From Cupriavidus malaysiensis (GTDB taxonomy: Bacteria > Pseudomonadota > Gammaproteobacteria > Burkholderiales > Burkholderiaceae), in NCBI RefSeq assembly GCF_001854325.1, contig NZ_CP017754.1:1550001-1614000 (forward strand): a DNA stretch of 64,000 bases, read 5' to 3'. Both the position numbers and the translations under genes were made by a program. The notes under the pieces are model-generated. The model worked only from the letters and a program-made list of their open reading frames with translations, was not told where the DNA came from and made no database searches. This document shows positions 8,180 through 16,463 of the stretch, piece after piece. Each line of letters starts with the position of its first letter. Position 1 is the first letter of the stretch.

Positions 8180-9271
8180 TCAGGCAGTCCGGGTGCGCCA
8201 GCGCAGGCGGTTCTCGATCAGCGTGTCGCAGGCGAGCAGGAAGAACAGCAGCATGCCCTGGAAGACCCAGCCGATGGCCGACGGCAGTCCGAGGCGCGAT
8301 TGCGCCATCTCGCCGCCGATGTAGAAGAGGGACATCACGATGCCGCCGAACACCGCGCCCACCGGGTGCAGGCGGCCGACGAAGGCGACGATGATGGCGG
8401 TGAAGCCGTAGCCCGGCGAGATCGACGGCAGCAGCTGGCCGATCGGCCCGGTGACCTCGAAGGCGCCGGCCAGCCCGGCGCTGCCGCCGGACACCAGCAG
8501 CGCGTTCCACAGCGAACGCCGTGCCGAGAAGCCCGCATAGCGCGCCGCCAGCGGCGCGGTGCCGCCGACCTGCAGCCGGTAGCCGGCGAAGCTGCGGAAG
8601 ATGAACACCGTCATCAGCACCACCAGCACCAGCATCACGGCGAAGCCCGCGTGCAGGCGCGAGCCGGGCAGCAGGTTGGGCAGCAGGAACTCGGGCGAGA
8701 ACACCTTGGACTGCGGGAAGTTCATGCCGTTGGGGTCCTTGAGCGGGCCGTTGACCACGTACAGCATGGCCTGCTGGGCGATATAGGTCAGCATCAGCGA
8801 GACCAGGATCTCATTGGCGTTGAAGCGGTCGCGCAGGGCCGCCGTCAGCGACGCCCACAGCATGCCGCCGGCAATGCCGGCCAGCGATGCCAGGACCAGC
8901 ACCACGGTGCCGTTGATGGTGTGGCCAGGCACGTCGAACCACAGCACGGTGGCGCCGGCGAAGATGCCGCCGACGATCAGCTGCCCGTCGGCGCCGATGT
9001 TCCACACATTGGCGCGGTAGCAGACCGACAGGCCGAGCGCGCACAGCACCAGCGGCACGGTCTTCAGCAGCACCTCGCCGATGGCGCGCTTGTCCTTGAG
9101 CGGGTCGGCCAGGAAGACCTTGAGCGCGGCCACCGGATCCTTGCCCAGCAGCACGAACAGCAGCGCGCCGAAGGCCAGGGTCAGCAGCAGGGCGAAAACG
9201 GGCGAGGCATAGGCCATGCGGCGCGAGGGCTCGCCGCGCGGCGCCAGCGCGAAGGGCAGCAGGTCAGCCAT
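8180..9271 (-). CDS. ABC transporter permease (BMP-associated, NupP-like)
   Basis: A 363-residue inner-membrane permease, the longer partner of the pair. Features are the LLGKDPVAALKVFLADPL stretch after the first helix, then YRANVWNIGADGQLIVGGIF, the BPD_transp_2 signature loop. Its start overlaps the end of the ATPase gene by 8 bases, which indicates translational coupling. With the downstream NupQ-like permease it should form the heterodimeric channel of the importer. Confidence 0.92.
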   Translation of the reverse strand: MADLLPFALAPRGEPSRRMAYASPVFALLLTLAFGALLFVLLGKDPVAALKVFLADPLKDKRAIGEVLLKTVPLVLCALGLSVCYRANVWNIGADGQLIVGGIFAGATVLWFDVPGHTINGTVVLVLASLAGIAGGMLWASLTAALRDRFNANEILVSLMLTYIAQQAMLYVVNGPLKDPNGMNFPQSKVFSPEFLLPNLLPGSRLHAGFAVMLVLVVLMTVFIFRSFAGYRLQVGGTAPLAARYAGFSARRSLWNALLVSGGSAGLAGAFEVTGPIGQLLPSISPGYGFTAIIVAFVGRLHPVGAVFGGIVMSLFYIGGEMAQSRLGLPSAIGWVFQGMLLFFLLACDTLIENRLRWRTRTA

Positions 9272-10829
9272 GATGGGCCACCTCCGCGGTTTCGTGCCGG
9301 CTGGCCGGCCCGCCTTCCCACAGGCCGCTCATCCACAGTCCCACCTGCTCGCGCGTGGCCTGCTCGGTGGGGATGGAGGGCGACAGCCTGCCCTTGGCGA
9401 TCACATGCAGCCGGTCGCAGATGGCGAACAGCTCATCGAGTTCCTCGGATACCACCAGGATCGCGCAGCCGGTCGCCTTCATCGCCAGGATCTCGTTGTG
9501 GATCTGCGCCGCGGCGCCGACGTCGACGCCCCAGGTGGGCTGGGCCACGATCAGGACCTTGGGGCCGCTCTCGATCTCGCGGCCGACGATGAACTTCTGC
9601 AGGTTGCCACCCGACAGGCTCTTGGCCAGCGCCTGCGGCCCGGCGGCCTTGACGCGGAAGCGGCTGATGACGGCGGCCGCCAGCCCGGCGGCAGCTTTCG
9701 GCGAGACCAGGCCGTGGCGCACATAGGGCGGCGCCTGGTGCGACAGCAGCGTGTTCGCCGCCAGGCTCATGCCCGGTACGGCGCCGCGGCCGAGGCGCTC
9801 TTCCGGCACGAAGGACAGGCCGGCGCGGCGGCGCGCGCGCGCGTCGAGCCGGCCTACCGGCTTGCCCGCCAGCGCCACGGCGCCATGGTCGGCGCGCGTA
9901 TCTTCGCCGGACAGCGCGCCCAGCAGTTCCTGCTGGCCGTTGCCCGAGACGCCCGCGATGCCGACGATCTCGCCGGCGTGGACGTCCAGCGCGATCTTCT
10001 CCAGTTCGGTGGCAAAGGCATGCGCGCGCGGCAGCGACAGGCCGCGCACGGTCAGGCGCACCGGTCCGCGCTCGGTGGCGATGCGCGCCTCGCGAGGCGG
10101 CTCGCCGCCTATCATCAGGCGCGACAGCGAGGCCGCGGTTTCCTGGCGCGGGTCGCACACGCCGGTCACCTTGCCCATGCGCATCACGGTGGCGTGATGG
10201 CAGAGCGCGCGGATCTCGTCGAGCTTGTGGCTGATGTAGAGGATGCTGGTGCCTTCGTCCGACAGCTGGCGCAGCGTGACGAAGAGGGTTTCCACGGCCT
10301 GCGGTGTCAGCACCGAGGTCGGCTCGTCGAGGATCAGCAACTGCGGCCTGGCCAGCAGGGCGCGCACGATTTCCACGCGCTGGCGCTCACCGACCGACAG
10401 CGTGTGCACGTGGCGGTTGGGCTCGAGCGGCAGGCCGTAGCGCTCCGCCGTGGTGCGGATCTGCTCGGCGAGCTGCTTCATGCCGGTGCCGCGGCTGCCC
10501 TGCGGCAGGCCCAGCGCGATGTTCTCGGCCACCGTCAGCGTGTCGAACAGCGAGAAATGCTGGAACACCATGGCGATGCCCAGGTTGCGGGCATCGTGCG
10601 GGCTGGAGATGGCGGCGGTGGCACCGTTGAAGTGCACCTCGCCGGCATCGGGTTTGACGGCGCCGAAGATGATCTTCATCAGGGTGGACTTGCCGGCGCC
10701 GTTTTCGCCGAGGACAGCGTGGATCTCGCCGGGCGCGACGCTGAGGCTGACGTCGTCATTGGCGGTCACGCCGGGGTAGCGCTTGGTGATATGGGCAAGC
10801 GCCAGCCTTGGGGTGGTGGGTTGTGTCAC
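9264..10829 (-). CDS. ABC transporter ATP-binding protein, two NBDs (NupO-like)
   Basis: A 521-residue protein with two fused nucleotide-binding domains. NBD1 is complete: Walker A GENGAGKST, signature LSVGERQRVEIVRALLARP, Walker B LLILDEPTS and the switch His in YISHK. NBD2 is degenerate: its P-loop position reads GVSGNGQQEL, the signature LSGGNLQKFIVGRE is kept, and the Walker B end reads IVAQPTWG instead of DEPT. This asymmetry is typical of RbsA/NupO-type ATPases. The GTG at 10829 gives the usual family N-terminus (TPRLALAHITKRYPGV); a longer form is possible. It is the first gene of the operon. Confidence 0.9.
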   Translation of the reverse strand: MTQPTTPRLALAHITKRYPGVTANDDVSLSVAPGEIHAVLGENGAGKSTLMKIIFGAVKPDAGEVHFNGATAAISSPHDARNLGIAMVFQHFSLFDTLTVAENIALGLPQGSRGTGMKQLAEQIRTTAERYGLPLEPNRHVHTLSVGERQRVEIVRALLARPQLLILDEPTSVLTPQAVETLFVTLRQLSDEGTSILYISHKLDEIRALCHHATVMRMGKVTGVCDPRQETAASLSRLMIGGEPPREARIATERGPVRLTVRGLSLPRAHAFATELEKIALDVHAGEIVGIAGVSGNGQQELLGALSGEDTRADHGAVALAGKPVGRLDARARRRAGLSFVPEERLGRGAVPGMSLAANTLLSHQAPPYVRHGLVSPKAAAGLAAAVISRFRVKAAGPQALAKSLSGGNLQKFIVGREIESGPKVLIVAQPTWGVDVGAAAQIHNEILAMKATGCAILVVSEELDELFAICDRLHVIAKGRLSPSIPTEQATREQVGLWMSGLWEGGPASRHETAEVAHHG

Positions 10830-11140
10830 TGAGGCGGCTCGTTTCGTATGGGCAGCAACGTATTGTCGGTATGGCGGAAAACGCGGCAGTGCGAGCGCAG
10901 CATGGCGGCGACGCATTGCAGCATTCATCATGCTTCCGTGATGCCTGTCATTTTGCTCGGATTATATAAGCGGGCGGGGCCGCGGCCTGTTGTTTCTCGG
11001 TCGTTTCCAGGCCCCGCAACGGTTGCAGGGAGGTTGCAAGTCGCATGCCGGGCATCGGCGGCCGGCTGGGGAGGGGAAGGGGCGTACTGCCTGCGCCGGC
11101 ATGCCGCCCCGGGGTGCCGGCGCGGCGGGCGGGATAAAGA
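10830..11140. other. Intergenic region upstream of the BMP-ABC operon
   Basis: No gene is supported here. On the minus strand a TATAAT hexamer lies at 10961-10966, about 130 bases before the operon's GTG, without a clear -35. This would leave a leader of about 125 bases. No recognisable purine riboswitch fold was found by eye, but a leader this long before a nucleoside-type importer would merit a covariance-model search. Confidence 0.35.
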
Positions 11141-11181
11141 CAAAACGCCCGGAGCCCGCCGTGTGTGGCGGGACTCCGGGC
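11141..11181 (-). terminator. Rho-independent terminator after the pirin gene
   Basis: The arms 11147-11160 and 11167-11181 form a near-perfect GC-rich stem (GCCCGGAG-CCCGCC) with a loop of about 6 bases. On the minus strand the stem is followed by TTTTGTCTTT. It lies about 40 bases downstream of the pirin stop codon. Confidence 0.8.
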
Positions 11182-11218
11182 GCGTCCGGTGCGGGCCCCG
11201 GGGCGGGGCCGTGCGGGA

Positions 11219-12148
11219 TCAGGCGCCGGCAGTCGCCGGGATCTGGGCGAAGCGGCCGTCGCGGTAGTCGGCCAGCGCTTCGTAGATCTGCTCCTGCGTG
11301 TTCATCACGAAGGGGCCGTACTGCGCGATCGGCTCGCCCAGGGGGCGCCCGGCGATGATCAGGAAGGCCGCATCCTGGCTGGCGCGCACGACCACGCCGT
11401 CGGCGCCCTCGGCATTGTCCAGGATGCCCATGCGCTGGGCTTCCAGTACCGCCGCGTCCGCGCCTTCGCCGACCGTGACCTCGCCGGCGTAGACGTAGAC
11501 GAAGGCGTTGTGGCCGTCGGGCAGCGCCTGCGCGAACGCCTGTCCCGCCGGCAGGTGCACGTCGAGGTAGAGCGGTTCCGTCACCGGGCGGCTGACCGCG
11601 CCGGCGACGCCGTGCGAACTTCCGGCCAGCACGCGCGCGGTCGCGCCGTTGGCCAGCGCCACGCCCGGGATCGCTGCGCTGGGCAGGTCGCGGTACCAGG
11701 GCTTGGCCATCTTGTCGGCGGCAGGCAGGTTGAGCCAGAGCTGGAAGCCCTCCATGCGGCCGTCTTCCTGCTCAGGCATCTCCGAATGCACCACGCCGGC
11801 CCCGGCCACCATCCACTGGGCGCCGCCATTCTCCAGCAGGCCCTCGTTGCCGGCGCTGTCGCGGTGGCGCATGCGGCCGGCCAGCATATAGGTGATGGTC
11901 TCGAAGCCGCGGTGCGGGTGGGCGGGGAAGCCGCCGATGTAGTCGTCCTTGCTGTCCGAGCCGAAGGCATCGAGCATCAGGAAGGGGTCGAGCCGGCGCT
12001 GCAGGTTGTGCGTGAGCACGCGGGTCAGCTTGACGCCGTCGCCGTCCGAGGTAGGGATGCCGCGCACCACGCGATCGATGGCGCGCGAGCGGCGCACCGT
12101 TTCTTCTGCGGTGGCCGGTACGGTGGGGAAGCGGTTGCGGTGTTCCAT
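11219..12148 (-). CDS. Pirin family protein
   Basis: A 309-residue double-cupin protein. The N-terminal cupin carries the pirin metal site: FPAHPHRGFETITYML has two His and a Glu ligand, and VVHSEMPEQ supplies another His. A C-terminal pirin domain follows (about residues 190-285). Bacterial pirins act as quercetinase-like dioxygenases or regulatory proteins; no substrate can be assigned. ATG at 12148 follows AGGAGATTCGACAAC; in-frame sequence upstream of it is low quality. The gene is monocistronic, with its own terminator. Confidence 0.9.
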   Translation of the reverse strand: MEHRNRFPTVPATAEETVRRSRAIDRVVRGIPTSDGDGVKLTRVLTHNLQRRLDPFLMLDAFGSDSKDDYIGGFPAHPHRGFETITYMLAGRMRHRDSAGNEGLLENGGAQWMVAGAGVVHSEMPEQEDGRMEGFQLWLNLPAADKMAKPWYRDLPSAAIPGVALANGATARVLAGSSHGVAGAVSRPVTEPLYLDVHLPAGQAFAQALPDGHNAFVYVYAGEVTVGEGADAAVLEAQRMGILDNAEGADGVVVRASQDAAFLIIAGRPLGEPIAQYGPFVMNTQEQIYEALADYRDGRFAQIPATAGA

Positions 12149-12849
12149 GTTGTCGAATCTCCTGTTACGTCGCGGGGGCGAGGGGCGCGGCCGCCACGGT
12201 TTATCCACCCTCCCAATGTAAGGCTTGGGCGCGCCGGCGGTAGGGGTGGCGGCAGCAAAACATTGTTCTATCGGCGGCATCATTCGGCAGGAATTGCATT
12301 CAGCAGTGCAACACCTCCGGATCGGCGCCAGCCCTTGACCAGCCTCGGCTCGCGGGCATTCCGGCAGGGTACGGGAGCGGGTGCAATGTGCATGGTTTCA
12401 AGGGCGAAGATTGCTGAATGTGACAAATTGGATGGAGTTGTGTAAAATAGACGTCTCTTTGCCATCCGTTGCTGCGAGTTCATGGGTCGCGAGTCCGCTC
12501 GCCTTGCCCTGCCGCAACGGCCGATTGATCCGGCGGCGCGTCGGAAACCTCATATTTGCGCTGCCACTGGCCTTCCGTTACCGGCATCTGCCGGCGTCCG
12601 GTTGCGCCGCTTCAGGGATCGTCCGGCCCGCCGGGCCGGCGTCCCGTCAATTGGGCCTCTCGCCGTGTGCATTGCTGCCGCGTGCTGGGGTCCGCCGCTC
12701 GTCCACCGGCCTGTCTGCCGGTCATGGCGGGCAATGCAATCTGATCCGGGCCAGGCGGCACCCCACCGCGACCGCTTGCGCCCTTCATGTCATCCGCCAG
12801 CCGGTGCCGGACAGTGCTTGGTCCGTGCCGGCCCGGAAAGAGGGGGAAT
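12149..12849. other. Long intergenic region before the osmoprotectant ABC operon
   Basis: A stretch of 701 bases with no convincing gene; open frames here are short and unlike any family I recognise. It holds the promoter at 12420-12448 and then a leader of about 395 bases before the first ATG of the ABC operon. I see no classical terminator or tRNA in it. Part of the leader could be a regulatory RNA or a non-conserved coding remnant. Confidence 0.4.
12420..12448 (+). promoter_or_regulatory. Sigma-70 type promoter upstream of the osmoprotectant ABC operon
   Basis: GTGACA (12420-12425), a 17-base spacer, then TAAAAT (12443-12448). Each hexamer matches consensus at five of six positions. The region around it is AT-rich against a GC-rich background. 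It points toward the ABC operon beginning at 12850. Confidence 0.65.
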
Positions 12850-13566
12850 ATGTCGAAGCAATCCGTGCGGGCACTGGCCTGGGGATGCGTGACGCTTGCC
12901 GCGCTGGCCGCCCTGGCCGCGTGGATCGGCGTGGACGTCATCCGCCGCTACCAGGATCGCCTGCTGTACGACGTGGCCGATCACCTGCGGCTGGTGGCGT
13001 GGTCGATGGGACTGGCGCTGGCCACCGGCATCCCGGCCGGCATCGCGCTGAGCCGGCCCTGCATGCAGCGCTGGTCGGACCGGCTGATGCAGGTCTTCAA
13101 CGTGGGCAATACCGTTCCCTCGCTGGCCGTGCTGGCGCTCGCGCTGGCCGTGTTCGGCATCGGCGAGCGTCCTGCCATCCTGGCGCTGTGGCTGGCCTCG
13201 CTGCTGCCCATCGTGCGCAATACCTGCGAAGGCCTGCGCCATGTCTCGCCCGCCTTGCGCGAGGCCGCGCGGGGCATCGGCATGACGCCGGCGCAGCAAC
13301 TGCTGCGCGTCGAGCTGCCCAATGCCCTGCCCGTGATCCTGGCCGGCGTGCGCATCAGCCTGGTGATCAATGTCGGCACGGTGCCGCTGTCCTTCCTGAT
13401 CGGCGCCAATTCCCTGGGCGAGCTGATCTTCCCGGGCATCTATCTGAACAACCAGCCGCTGCTGCTGCTGGGTGCGGCCGCCACGGCGCTGCTGGCGCTG
13501 GCCCTGGACGGCCTGTTCGCCGCCGCCGGCCACCTGTACCTGAGCCGGCGCGGGCTGGGGCGCTGA
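12850..13566 (+). CDS. Osmoprotectant-type ABC transporter permease (OpuCB/YehY-like)
   Basis: A 238-residue BPD_transp_1 permease. The loop EAARGIGMTPAQQLLRVELP is the EAA motif that contacts the ATPase. The segment FNVGNTVPSLAVLALALAVF is typical of glycine betaine/choline/carnitine (OpuC) permeases. The start at 12850 follows AGAGGGGGAAT. It is the first gene of a four-gene operon: permease, binding protein, permease, ATPase. The substrate is probably a quaternary amine or a related compatible solute. Confidence 0.9.
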   Translation: MSKQSVRALAWGCVTLAALAALAAWIGVDVIRRYQDRLLYDVADHLRLVAWSMGLALATGIPAGIALSRPCMQRWSDRLMQVFNVGNTVPSLAVLALALAVFGIGERPAILALWLASLLPIVRNTCEGLRHVSPALREAARGIGMTPAQQLLRVELPNALPVILAGVRISLVINVGTVPLSFLIGANSLGELIFPGIYLNNQPLLLLGAAATALLALALDGLFAAAGHLYLSRRGLGR

Positions 13567-13593
13567 ATGGCGTCCAACGAGAAGGAGAATCCG

Positions 13594-14508
13594 ATGCAAT
13601 CGATCCGAGGCGCCATCGCGCGCCTGTTGATCCTGGCCGCCGCCGGCCTGGCGCTGGTGCACACCGCCGCGCATGCCCAGCCCGAGGTGGTCAGGGTGGG
13701 CGGCAAGAACTTCACCGAGCAGCTGATCCTGGCCTCGATGACCTCGCAATACCTGCAGGCCAAGGGCGTGCCGACCGAGCTGACCACCGGCCTGGGCAGC
13801 ACGCTGATGCGCCAGGCGATGGAGAACGACCAGCTCGATGTGGTGTGGGACTACACGGGCACCGCGCTGATCGTTTTCAACAAGGTGGAGGAGAAGCTCG
13901 ATGCCCAGGCCAGCTATGAGCGCGTCAAGGCGCTCGATGCGGCGCGCGGGCTGGTGTGGCTGGATGCTTCCGCCGTCAACAACACCTATGCGCTGGCGAT
14001 GCCGCGCCGGCGCGCCGAGGCTGCCGGCGTCACCACGCTGTCGCAGCTCGCGCAGAAGATGCGCGACGCAGGGGAGGGCACGCGCCATCCCTTCGCCGTC
14101 GACATGGAGTTCGCCGCGCGGCCCGACGGGCTGGAGCCGCTCAAGCTCAGCTACCAGCTGCCGTTCACGCGGCGCGACGTGATCCAGCTCGATCCGGGCC
14201 TGGTCTACACCGCGCTGAAGAACGACCAGGTCGAACTGGGCCTGGTGTACACCACCGATGGCCGCGTCAAGGGCTTCGACCTCGCGCTGCTGGAGGACGA
14301 CCAGCATTTCTTCCCGGCCTACAACGCTGTGCCGGTGGTGCGCAAGGCCACGCTGGAGCGCCATCCGGAACTGGCCGGCCTGCTCAACGCCCTGTCGGCC
14401 AGGCTCGACAACGAGAAGATGACGACGATGAATTACCAGGTCGACATCGAGCAGCAGCCGGTGGACAAGGTCGCGCAGGACTTCCTGCGCAGCCAGGGCC
14501 TGATCTGA
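13594..14508 (+). CDS. Glycine betaine/osmoprotectant ABC substrate-binding protein (OsmF/OpuCC-like)
   Basis: A 304-residue periplasmic protein of the OpuAC family. The signal peptide ends at AHA-Q. The mature N-terminus VRVGGKNFTEQLILASMTSQ is the hallmark of OpuC/OsmF binding proteins, and DVVWDYTGTA follows, near the ligand pocket. No lipobox is present, so it is soluble in the periplasm. ATG at 13594 follows AAGGAGAATCCG. It sits between the two permease genes, with 27 bases after the first. Confidence 0.92.
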   Translation: MQSIRGAIARLLILAAAGLALVHTAAHAQPEVVRVGGKNFTEQLILASMTSQYLQAKGVPTELTTGLGSTLMRQAMENDQLDVVWDYTGTALIVFNKVEEKLDAQASYERVKALDAARGLVWLDASAVNNTYALAMPRRRAEAAGVTTLSQLAQKMRDAGEGTRHPFAVDMEFAARPDGLEPLKLSYQLPFTRRDVIQLDPGLVYTALKNDQVELGLVYTTDGRVKGFDLALLEDDQHFFPAYNAVPVVRKATLERHPELAGLLNALSARLDNEKMTTMNYQVDIEQQPVDKVAQDFLRSQGLI

Positions 14509-14518
14509 GGAGAGCGGC

Positions 14519-15166
14519 ATGGACCTGTTGAGCTACCTCCAACATAGCTGGCCGATGCTGCTGCGGCTGACCGGCGAGCATCTGGCCCTGGTCGGTTCGG
14601 CGGTGGGCATGGCGGTGCTGATCGGCGTGCCGCTGGGCATCCTGATCACCCGCTTCCGCTGCCTGGCCGCGCCGCTGCTGGCGCTGGCCACCATCGTGCT
14701 GACGCTGCCGTCGATCGCGCTGTTCGGGCTGATGATCCCGGTCTTCGCCCGCTTCGGCCACGCGCTGGGCTATGTGCCGGCGGTGACCGCGGTCTTCCTG
14801 TATTCGCTGCTGCCCATCATGCGCAACACCTATACGGCGCTGGCCAATGTCGACCCCGGCATCCAGGAGGCGGGGCGCGGCATCGGCATGACGCCGTGGC
14901 AGCGCCTGCGCCTGGTCGACCTGCCGCTGGCGGTGCCGGTGATCCTGGGTGGCGTGCGTACCGCCGTGGTGATGAATATCGGCGTGGCCACCATCGCAGC
15001 CCTCATCGGCGCCGGCGGCCTTGGGGTGCTGATCCTGCAGGCGATCAGCCAGAGCAATATGAGCAAGCTGGCCATCGGCGCCGTTCTCGTCAGCCTGCTC
15101 GCCATCGTGGCCGATGCCTGCCTGCAGTGGCTGCAGAAGGCCCTGACACCGAAAGGAATCCGCTGA
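14519..15166 (+). CDS. Osmoprotectant-type ABC transporter permease (OpuCD/YehW-like)
   Basis: The second permease of the system, 215 residues with about six hydrophobic segments. It has the EAA loop EAGRGIGMTPWQRLRLVDLP and IGAGGLGVLILQAI near the C-terminus, both standard in OpuC-type permeases. A GAGGAGAG ribosome site precedes it, 10 bases after the binding-protein gene. It should pair with the permease at 12850-13566. Confidence 0.92.
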   Translation: MDLLSYLQHSWPMLLRLTGEHLALVGSAVGMAVLIGVPLGILITRFRCLAAPLLALATIVLTLPSIALFGLMIPVFARFGHALGYVPAVTAVFLYSLLPIMRNTYTALANVDPGIQEAGRGIGMTPWQRLRLVDLPLAVPVILGGVRTAVVMNIGVATIAALIGAGGLGVLILQAISQSNMSKLAIGAVLVSLLAIVADACLQWLQKALTPKGIR

Positions 15167-15168
15167 CC

Positions 15169-16326
15169 ATGATCGAACTCGACCGACTCACAAAATCCTT
15201 CCCGCAGAAGGACGGCTCCGCGGTGACCGCCGTCGACGCCGTTTCCCTGACCGTCCCCAAGGGGGAGATCTGCGTGTTCCTCGGCCCGTCCGGCTGCGGC
15301 AAGACCACCACGCTGAAGATGATCAACCGCCTGATCCAGCCGACTTCGGGCATCGTGCGCATCGACGGCGAGGACACCACGGAGATCGACGAGGTGGCGC
15401 TGCGCCGCAAGATCGGCTACGTGATCCAGCAGATCGGCCTGTTTCCCAATATGACCATCGAGGAGAACATCATGGTCGTGCCGCGCCTGCTGGGCTGGGA
15501 CAAGCAGCGCTGCCGCGAGCGCGCGCGCGAGCTGATGGCGATGGTGCAGCTCGATCCCGATCGCATGCTGTCGCGCTATCCGCGCGAGCTGTCGGGCGGC
15601 CAGCAGCAGCGCATCGGCGTGATCCGCGCGCTGGCCGCGGATGCGCCGGTGCTGCTGATGGACGAGCCCTTCGGCGCGGTCGACCCGATCAACCGCGAGA
15701 GTATCCAGAACGAGTTCTTCCAGATGCAGCGGCAGCTTGGCAAGACCGTGATCATGGTGTCGCACGACATCGACGAGGCCATCAAGCTGGGCGACAAGGT
15801 GGCGGTGTTCCGGCGCGGCAAGCTGGTGCAGTTCGACCATCCCGATGCGCTGCTGGCGCATCCGGCCGATGACTTCGTGCAGGCTTTCGTCGGCCATGAC
15901 AATACGCTGAAGCGCCTGTTGCTGGTGCGCGCCGGCGATGCCGCGACGATGCCGCCGGTGTGCCGCCCGGAGATGAGCCTGGGCGAGGCCTTCGCCCTGA
16001 TGGATGAGCACGACGTGCGCCACCTGCCGGTGCTGGATGCCGGCCAGCGCGCGCTGGGCTACGTCGCGCGGCGCGATGCGCGCGCGCGCCAGGGCAGTTG
16101 CGCCGAGGCCTTGCGGCCGTTCGCCGCGGCCGCGGCGGCAGACGAGCACCTGCGCATCCTGCTGTCGCGTATGTACCAGCACAACACCAGCTGGCTGCCG
16201 GTGGTGGACGGGGATGGCGCCTATCTTGGCGAGGTCACGCAGGAATCGATCGCGGATTACCTGAGTTCGGGGCGTTCGCGCGGCAATGCGCAGGGCAATG
16301 CGCGGGTGCTGGCCGCGGCGGCCTGA
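15169..16326 (+). CDS. Osmoprotectant ABC transporter ATP-binding protein with CBS domains (OpuCA/YehX-like)
   Basis: A 385-residue ATPase. Walker A is GPSGCGKTT, the signature is LSGGQQQRIGVIRAL, Walker B is VLLMDEPFGAVD and the switch region is VSHDIDEA. Residues from about 265 to 370 form a CBS pair (MDEHDVRHLPVLDAGQRALG and TSWLPVVDGDGAYLGEV). In OpuA-type transporters such a module senses ionic strength or nucleotides. The start lies 2 bases after the permease stop. It is the last gene of the operon, followed by a strong terminator. Confidence 0.93.
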   Translation: MIELDRLTKSFPQKDGSAVTAVDAVSLTVPKGEICVFLGPSGCGKTTTLKMINRLIQPTSGIVRIDGEDTTEIDEVALRRKIGYVIQQIGLFPNMTIEENIMVVPRLLGWDKQRCRERARELMAMVQLDPDRMLSRYPRELSGGQQQRIGVIRALAADAPVLLMDEPFGAVDPINRESIQNEFFQMQRQLGKTVIMVSHDIDEAIKLGDKVAVFRRGKLVQFDHPDALLAHPADDFVQAFVGHDNTLKRLLLVRAGDAATMPPVCRPEMSLGEAFALMDEHDVRHLPVLDAGQRALGYVARRDARARQGSCAEALRPFAAAAAADEHLRILLSRMYQHNTSWLPVVDGDGAYLGEVTQESIADYLSSGRSRGNAQGNARVLAAAA

Positions 16327-16371
16327 GGCCGGCTGAGGCTGCCTCAGGCATCGCATCGGCCCGGTTGGGGA

Positions 16372-16402
16372 AAGGGCGGCCGCAGGTCCGCCCTTTTTTT
16401 TC
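16372..16402 (+). terminator. Rho-independent terminator of the osmoprotectant operon
   Basis: The stem AAGGGCGG (16372-16379) pairs with CCGCCCTT (16388-16395), with an 8-base loop, and is followed by a run of T. It lies about 45 bases after the ATPase stop codon. Confidence 0.9.
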
Positions 16403-16463
16403 ATTGAACAAGGCCGTGCCATCGGGCGGGGGGCACGGCGCTCCGGCCGCCGCCCGGCTGGGC

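Noticed and set aside
5962..9592. Very long plus-strand open frame across the BMP-ABC region
   Set aside because: It lies opposite four well-identified minus-strand ABC genes and its translation is low-complexity Ala/Arg/Gly/His sequence without a known domain. It is a GC-rich shadow frame.
10830..10955. Possible purine riboswitch in the leader of the nucleoside-type ABC operon
   Set aside because: I could not find the conserved loop sequences of guanine or xanthine riboswitches by eye; a covariance-model search would be decisive.
12482..12892. Open frame of 136 codons in the leader of the osmoprotectant operon
   Set aside because: The sequence is Arg/Pro/Cys-rich, it overlaps the first permease gene in another frame and has no ribosome site.
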